NCBI RefSeq assembly: GCF_029917005.1
Contig: NZ_CP123967.1
Location: forward strand, 434,001-498,000
Source of the DNA: Tessaracoccus lacteus
GTDB taxonomy: Bacteria > Actinomycetota > Actinomycetes > Propionibacteriales > Propionibacteriaceae
DNA length: 64,000 bases
Reading direction: 5' to 3'
Within the stretch, counting starts at the first letter, position 1, and each line of letters begins with the position of its first letter. A model generated the notes under the pieces. The model saw only the letters and a list, made by a program, of their open reading frames with translations. It was not told the DNA's origin and made no database searches. Shown piece by piece: positions 61,438 to 64,000 of this stretch. A program made the position numbers and the translations under genes.

Positions 61438-61577
61438 CGGGGCCATCGAGCGAAGAGACAACCCCGGCCGCGCGTGCCCCTCCTGATCCCCTCTTGCATG
61501 TCGCGCCATGCTCTGGTAGAGTTCACTTGCCTCGGAGGTAGCTAGTCTGACTTGCGAGAGCCATTCTCATATTAGGC

Positions 61578-61604
61578 AAATAGCCCTCCTTTGGAGGGCT
61601 ATTT
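61578..61604. terminator. Intrinsic terminator hairpin before the HerA-like gene
   Basis: AAATAGCCCTCC (61578-61589) and GGAGGGCTATTT (61593-61604) form a perfect 12-bp stem with a TTT loop and A/T-rich ends, so it can act in both directions. It separates the IS debris from the gene at 61650. Confidence 0.8.
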
Positions 61605-61649
61605 ACATGTCCGCTCCCGGCAACTCCACTCGCGCGGTACTATCCGCTC

Positions 61650-64000
61650 ATGACCACCCTTCTGATAGGCACCGCGGCGGTCAAACGCCAGCCAGTAGCG
61701 CTATCCCTCCCAGGACTCCTTCATCACACGCTCATAGTGGGCCAGTCCGGAAGTGGGAAGTCGTTCTTCGTCGCCCGCTTGATAGAGGAGATCTTGCTCC
61801 GCACCGGCGCACGGGTGGTTGCGCTCGACCCCAACGGTGATCTGCGAAGCCTTGATCGTGTTCAAGTCGCCGGCCTGACCACGCAACGTGCCGAGGCGTC
61901 GGCAGCAGCCACTGTAGCGCAACTGCCTGATTTTGATAACCCCGCGGATTTTGAAGCCGCCTGGGGAAGTCAGCGGATGATATTCCTCTCAGCCGAACGC
62001 GAACCGCCGCTGGACGGTCCACAAAGAATTGAGCGTCGTCGCCTATTCGTAGACTGGGCCAAGATTGGGGACATTCAGGATTCCCTTCTCGAACTGAACA
62101 GCCATGAACGCCCTGCGCAGTTCCTCGGTGTTCGCGCGTGTCGAGGACTGGTTAAATGGGCCAACGATGAACGCTCTGGGCTGAAGCTCCCTTACAGTTT
62201 GAGAGGGCTCGCTGACGCCGCGGCTCTCTTCGGCGAACAAAACGTCAACATGCGGGTCTACGAGTACGCAAAGAACCTGACCAAGGCTGACTGGGACAAC
62301 GTTAAGGCGCGATTCCTGGATCTCGCCGCGCGCCATCTAGCATGGTTGCCTGATGAGGAACGCTCCACAGCATACCGCGCCATGACCTTGACAGACATCC
62401 TCGATGCTCCCTTCTCCACAAAGCCGATACTGGCCGATTGGAACTGTTTGATAATCGGGCTTGATGCCGCACAACAAGCAGACGCACTGCTGGCTGCTAG
62501 CGTCGCCCTAAACCAGTTGTGGAGCAATGCAAAAAGGCAGACGCGCCTGACCGCCAACGACGATCCGCGGGTGCCGACATTCATCGTGATTGATGAGGCC
62601 CACAACTTCGTGCCGGCGACAACGACCGACCCGCTTAGGCGCCGAGTCTCGGAACAAGTGCTTCAGATCGCCTCAGAGGGGAGAAAGTTTGGTTTGTACC
62701 TTATCCTCGCAACTCAGCGACCCACCAAACTCCATCCCGAACTGGTACCCGAATGCGAGAATTCATGCGTCTTGCGAGTGCAGTCGGACCGCGAACTGCG
62801 ATTCGCTTCGGAAACATTGGGAATTCAACACGCGCGAGTTGAGCCAGCGTCTCGCTTCACCACCGGACAGGGACTCCTTAGTGGCAGGTGGGTTGGTGGT
62901 GAACTTGTGGAGGTTCTAGCAGCCCCGGCAAGGACTTCCGTGGGAGGCGGCGGGTTGAGCGACACTTGGATGGGCGGGGCAAGACCGATCATGTGGGCAC
63001 GCACGCTGGCCGTCAATCCAGTGGACGAAGAAGCCCCGCTCCTTGATGCATCCCCCAAGAGCGATGTCGCTGCTGAGGCCGCACGACTAGTCGTGGAGCA
63101 AATTCGGAGCAGTTCTGAACCAGTACCTTTGGCCGCCCTCGCCCACCAAATTCGTTCCACACTAGGAGTCGGTGAACCGGATTGGGATGGTTCTGCTTCA
63201 TTCAAGGACTACCTACTGCGTCTAGAAATTCCTAATCTTCAGATAGATCCAAAGGGGCCAAGTTACGCGCTCTTGACCGATATGGCTACCGCCACGGAGC
63301 AGTCAGAGAGTGGAATCATTGATCGTTTACATCGTGAGATAGATCTGCCGCGTCTAACTTCGGAGGAGTACGCCGCCATTTTCAACGCGATTTCGGACGA
63401 GTTGGCAGTGAATCCCTTTGGACTGACTCAAACGAGCAAGGCTATCCGGGATGCACTCCAAACGACTGCGACGCCAGTCAATCGCGCTTCCATCAACTAC
63501 GTATTGAAGGGCATCGGCATCGGGGGGCATGACTTTTCCCCCGATCGAAGCCAAGATCCCAACGTGTTGGCAGAGGCATTTCTGCGTGGTGTAGTCAAGA
63601 CCGCCAACATCGCCCAGGAGCGTGTCGATCAGCTGTCTCTTCTCCGAAGCCACATCGCTGGGGCTCTTGAGCCGCAAGTCCTAATCGATGATGAGATTCA
63701 GGAAGAGTATCAGAGTGATCCATCGGCAGGATCGGTCGATATCCTAGCTAGAGTCATTGAACTTAAGCGAGCAAGGAGGTATCCTGAAGCGCGCGAAGTG
63801 GTTCAGACGGCGCTCGCGGAGACTTCTTGGACTACACAAGAGGATATTTCCCTTGCTGGTGAACTGACCAGGCAGGGCGCGTTCATCTCTCGCCGCCTGA
63901 AAGATCGAGATGGAGAGATCACTCTTCTCCGGAGCTACTTGGTTGCTCCTAATCGCCATCCCAACGATGAGGAATGGGTTCGCGCAAGACTGAATATGCT
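61650..64000 (+). CDS. HerA-like ATPase with OST-HTH-like winged-helix C-terminus (partial)
   Basis: 783 codons, open at the window end. Walker A GQSGSGKS is at residues 31-38; unlike classical HerA there is no N-terminal barrel. Walker B TFIVIDEAHNF is at about 310-320, followed by ILATQRPTKLHPELVPECEN (about 352-371), the HerA/FtsK-like sensor region. From ~470, EQIRSSSEPVPLAALAHQIRSTLG...WDGSASFKDYLLRLEIPNLQIDPKGPSYALL resembles an OST-HTH (LOTUS) winged helix; a second such unit may lie near 600-650. GC is lower than average by eye. Probably a DNA translocase of a defence system; the partner gene would be beyond the window. Confidence 0.75.
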   Translation, partial: MTTLLIGTAAVKRQPVALSLPGLLHHTLIVGQSGSGKSFFVARLIEEILLRTGARVVALDPNGDLRSLDRVQVAGLTTQRAEASAAATVAQLPDFDNPADFEAAWGSQRMIFLSAEREPPLDGPQRIERRRLFVDWAKIGDIQDSLLELNSHERPAQFLGVRACRGLVKWANDERSGLKLPYSLRGLADAAALFGEQNVNMRVYEYAKNLTKADWDNVKARFLDLAARHLAWLPDEERSTAYRAMTLTDILDAPFSTKPILADWNCLIIGLDAAQQADALLAASVALNQLWSNAKRQTRLTANDDPRVPTFIVIDEAHNFVPATTTDPLRRRVSEQVLQIASEGRKFGLYLILATQRPTKLHPELVPECENSCVLRVQSDRELRFASETLGIQHARVEPASRFTTGQGLLSGRWVGGELVEVLAAPARTSVGGGGLSDTWMGGARPIMWARTLAVNPVDEEAPLLDASPKSDVAAEAARLVVEQIRSSSEPVPLAALAHQIRSTLGVGEPDWDGSASFKDYLLRLEIPNLQIDPKGPSYALLTDMATATEQSESGIIDRLHREIDLPRLTSEEYAAIFNAISDELAVNPFGLTQTSKAIRDALQTTATPVNRASINYVLKGIGIGGHDFSPDRSQDPNVLAEAFLRGVVKTANIAQERVDQLSLLRSHIAGALEPQVLIDDEIQEEYQSDPSAGSVDILARVIELKRARRYPEAREVVQTALAETSWTTQEDISLAGELTRQGAFISRRLKDRDGEITLLRSYLVAPNRHPNDEEWVRARLNM

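Larger units (their letters stand above)
59412..61440. mobile_element. Insertion-sequence scar (ISL3, IS110 and IS3 remnants)
   Basis: In order: an ISL3 fragment with one end intact (about 59415-60019), an IS110 transposase lacking its first ~30 codons (60021-61142), an unassigned frame fragment (61195-61335) and an IS3 OrfA fragment (61337-61437). The ISL3 end abuts the IS110 fragment, which suggests ISL3 inserted into it. A further deletion removed the rest of ISL3 and half of the ABC permease. Confidence 0.8.

Overview
The window is high-GC DNA typical of an actinobacterium: GTG and TTG starts are common, a mycolic-free Gram-positive surface protein with an LPXTG-like anchor is present, and a DtxR/IdeR-type iron box precedes a siderophore-interacting protein. 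A propionyl/succinyl-CoA transferase-type enzyme, a fused FAD/Fe-S lactate dehydrogenase and methionine uptake genes together suggest a member of the Propionibacteriaceae (Tessaracoccus/Propionibacterium-like). The family is an inference from gene content, not a sequence match.

Layout. 1-5.3 kb: end of a GH65 disaccharide phosphorylase, a DUF368 undecaprenyl-phosphate-transporter-like protein, a tandem GNAT acetyltransferase with a possible attenuator, a small monooxygenase and a methyltransferase. 5.4-8.9 kb: a McrBC modification-dependent restriction pair, by eye lower in GC. 9.1-13.3 kb: VIT1/CCC1 metal transporter, HAD phosphatase and the MetNIQ methionine importer. 13.4-22.7 kb: PemK-like protein, membrane protein, DNA ligase, M20 peptidase, HTH regulator beside a DUF2975 remnant, aminotransferase, AGCS symporter, a shrunken DUF2804 gene, CorA, and an SPFH/ribbon-helix-helix pair. 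22.8-36.4 kb: Fe-S lactate dehydrogenase, MarC, CoA-transferase, SerB, HtrA-type protease, RsmC/RlmG-like methyltransferase, CobU-CobS, a 2H phosphoesterase and a siderophore-interacting protein. 36.9-47.4 kb: one giant (3510 aa) cell-wall-anchored DUF11-repeat protein. 47.7-57.1 kb: PAC2 protein, then a DeoR regulator and a six-gene sugar/polyol catabolic operon (RpiB-like isomerase, unfamiliar permease, HAD-IIA phosphatase, FGGY kinase, glycerol-1-phosphate-dehydrogenase-like enzyme, transketolase) behind an operator-like inverted repeat. 57.1-59.4 kb: DHFR-like reductase and a drug-exporter ABC pair whose permease is truncated. 59.4-61.5 kb: scars of ISL3, IS110 and IS3 elements. 61.6-64 kb: a lower-GC HerA-like ATPase, open at the window edge, with winged-helix (OST-HTH-like) candidates in its C-terminal part.

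How it fits together. Central parts are housekeeping (methionine uptake, serine and cobalamin synthesis, lactate/propionate metabolism, protein quality control). The accessory parts are McrBC, the HerA-like protein next to IS debris, the giant surface protein and the polyol operon. Intergenic space is full of structure: a dispersed repeat family related to CCCTGAGCCTGTCGAAGGG at five loci, two copies of a separate ~140-bp inverted-repeat element, an iteron-like array around a 28-bp palindrome, and many intrinsic-terminator hairpins. No rRNA, tRNA, CRISPR array or replication origin was recognised.
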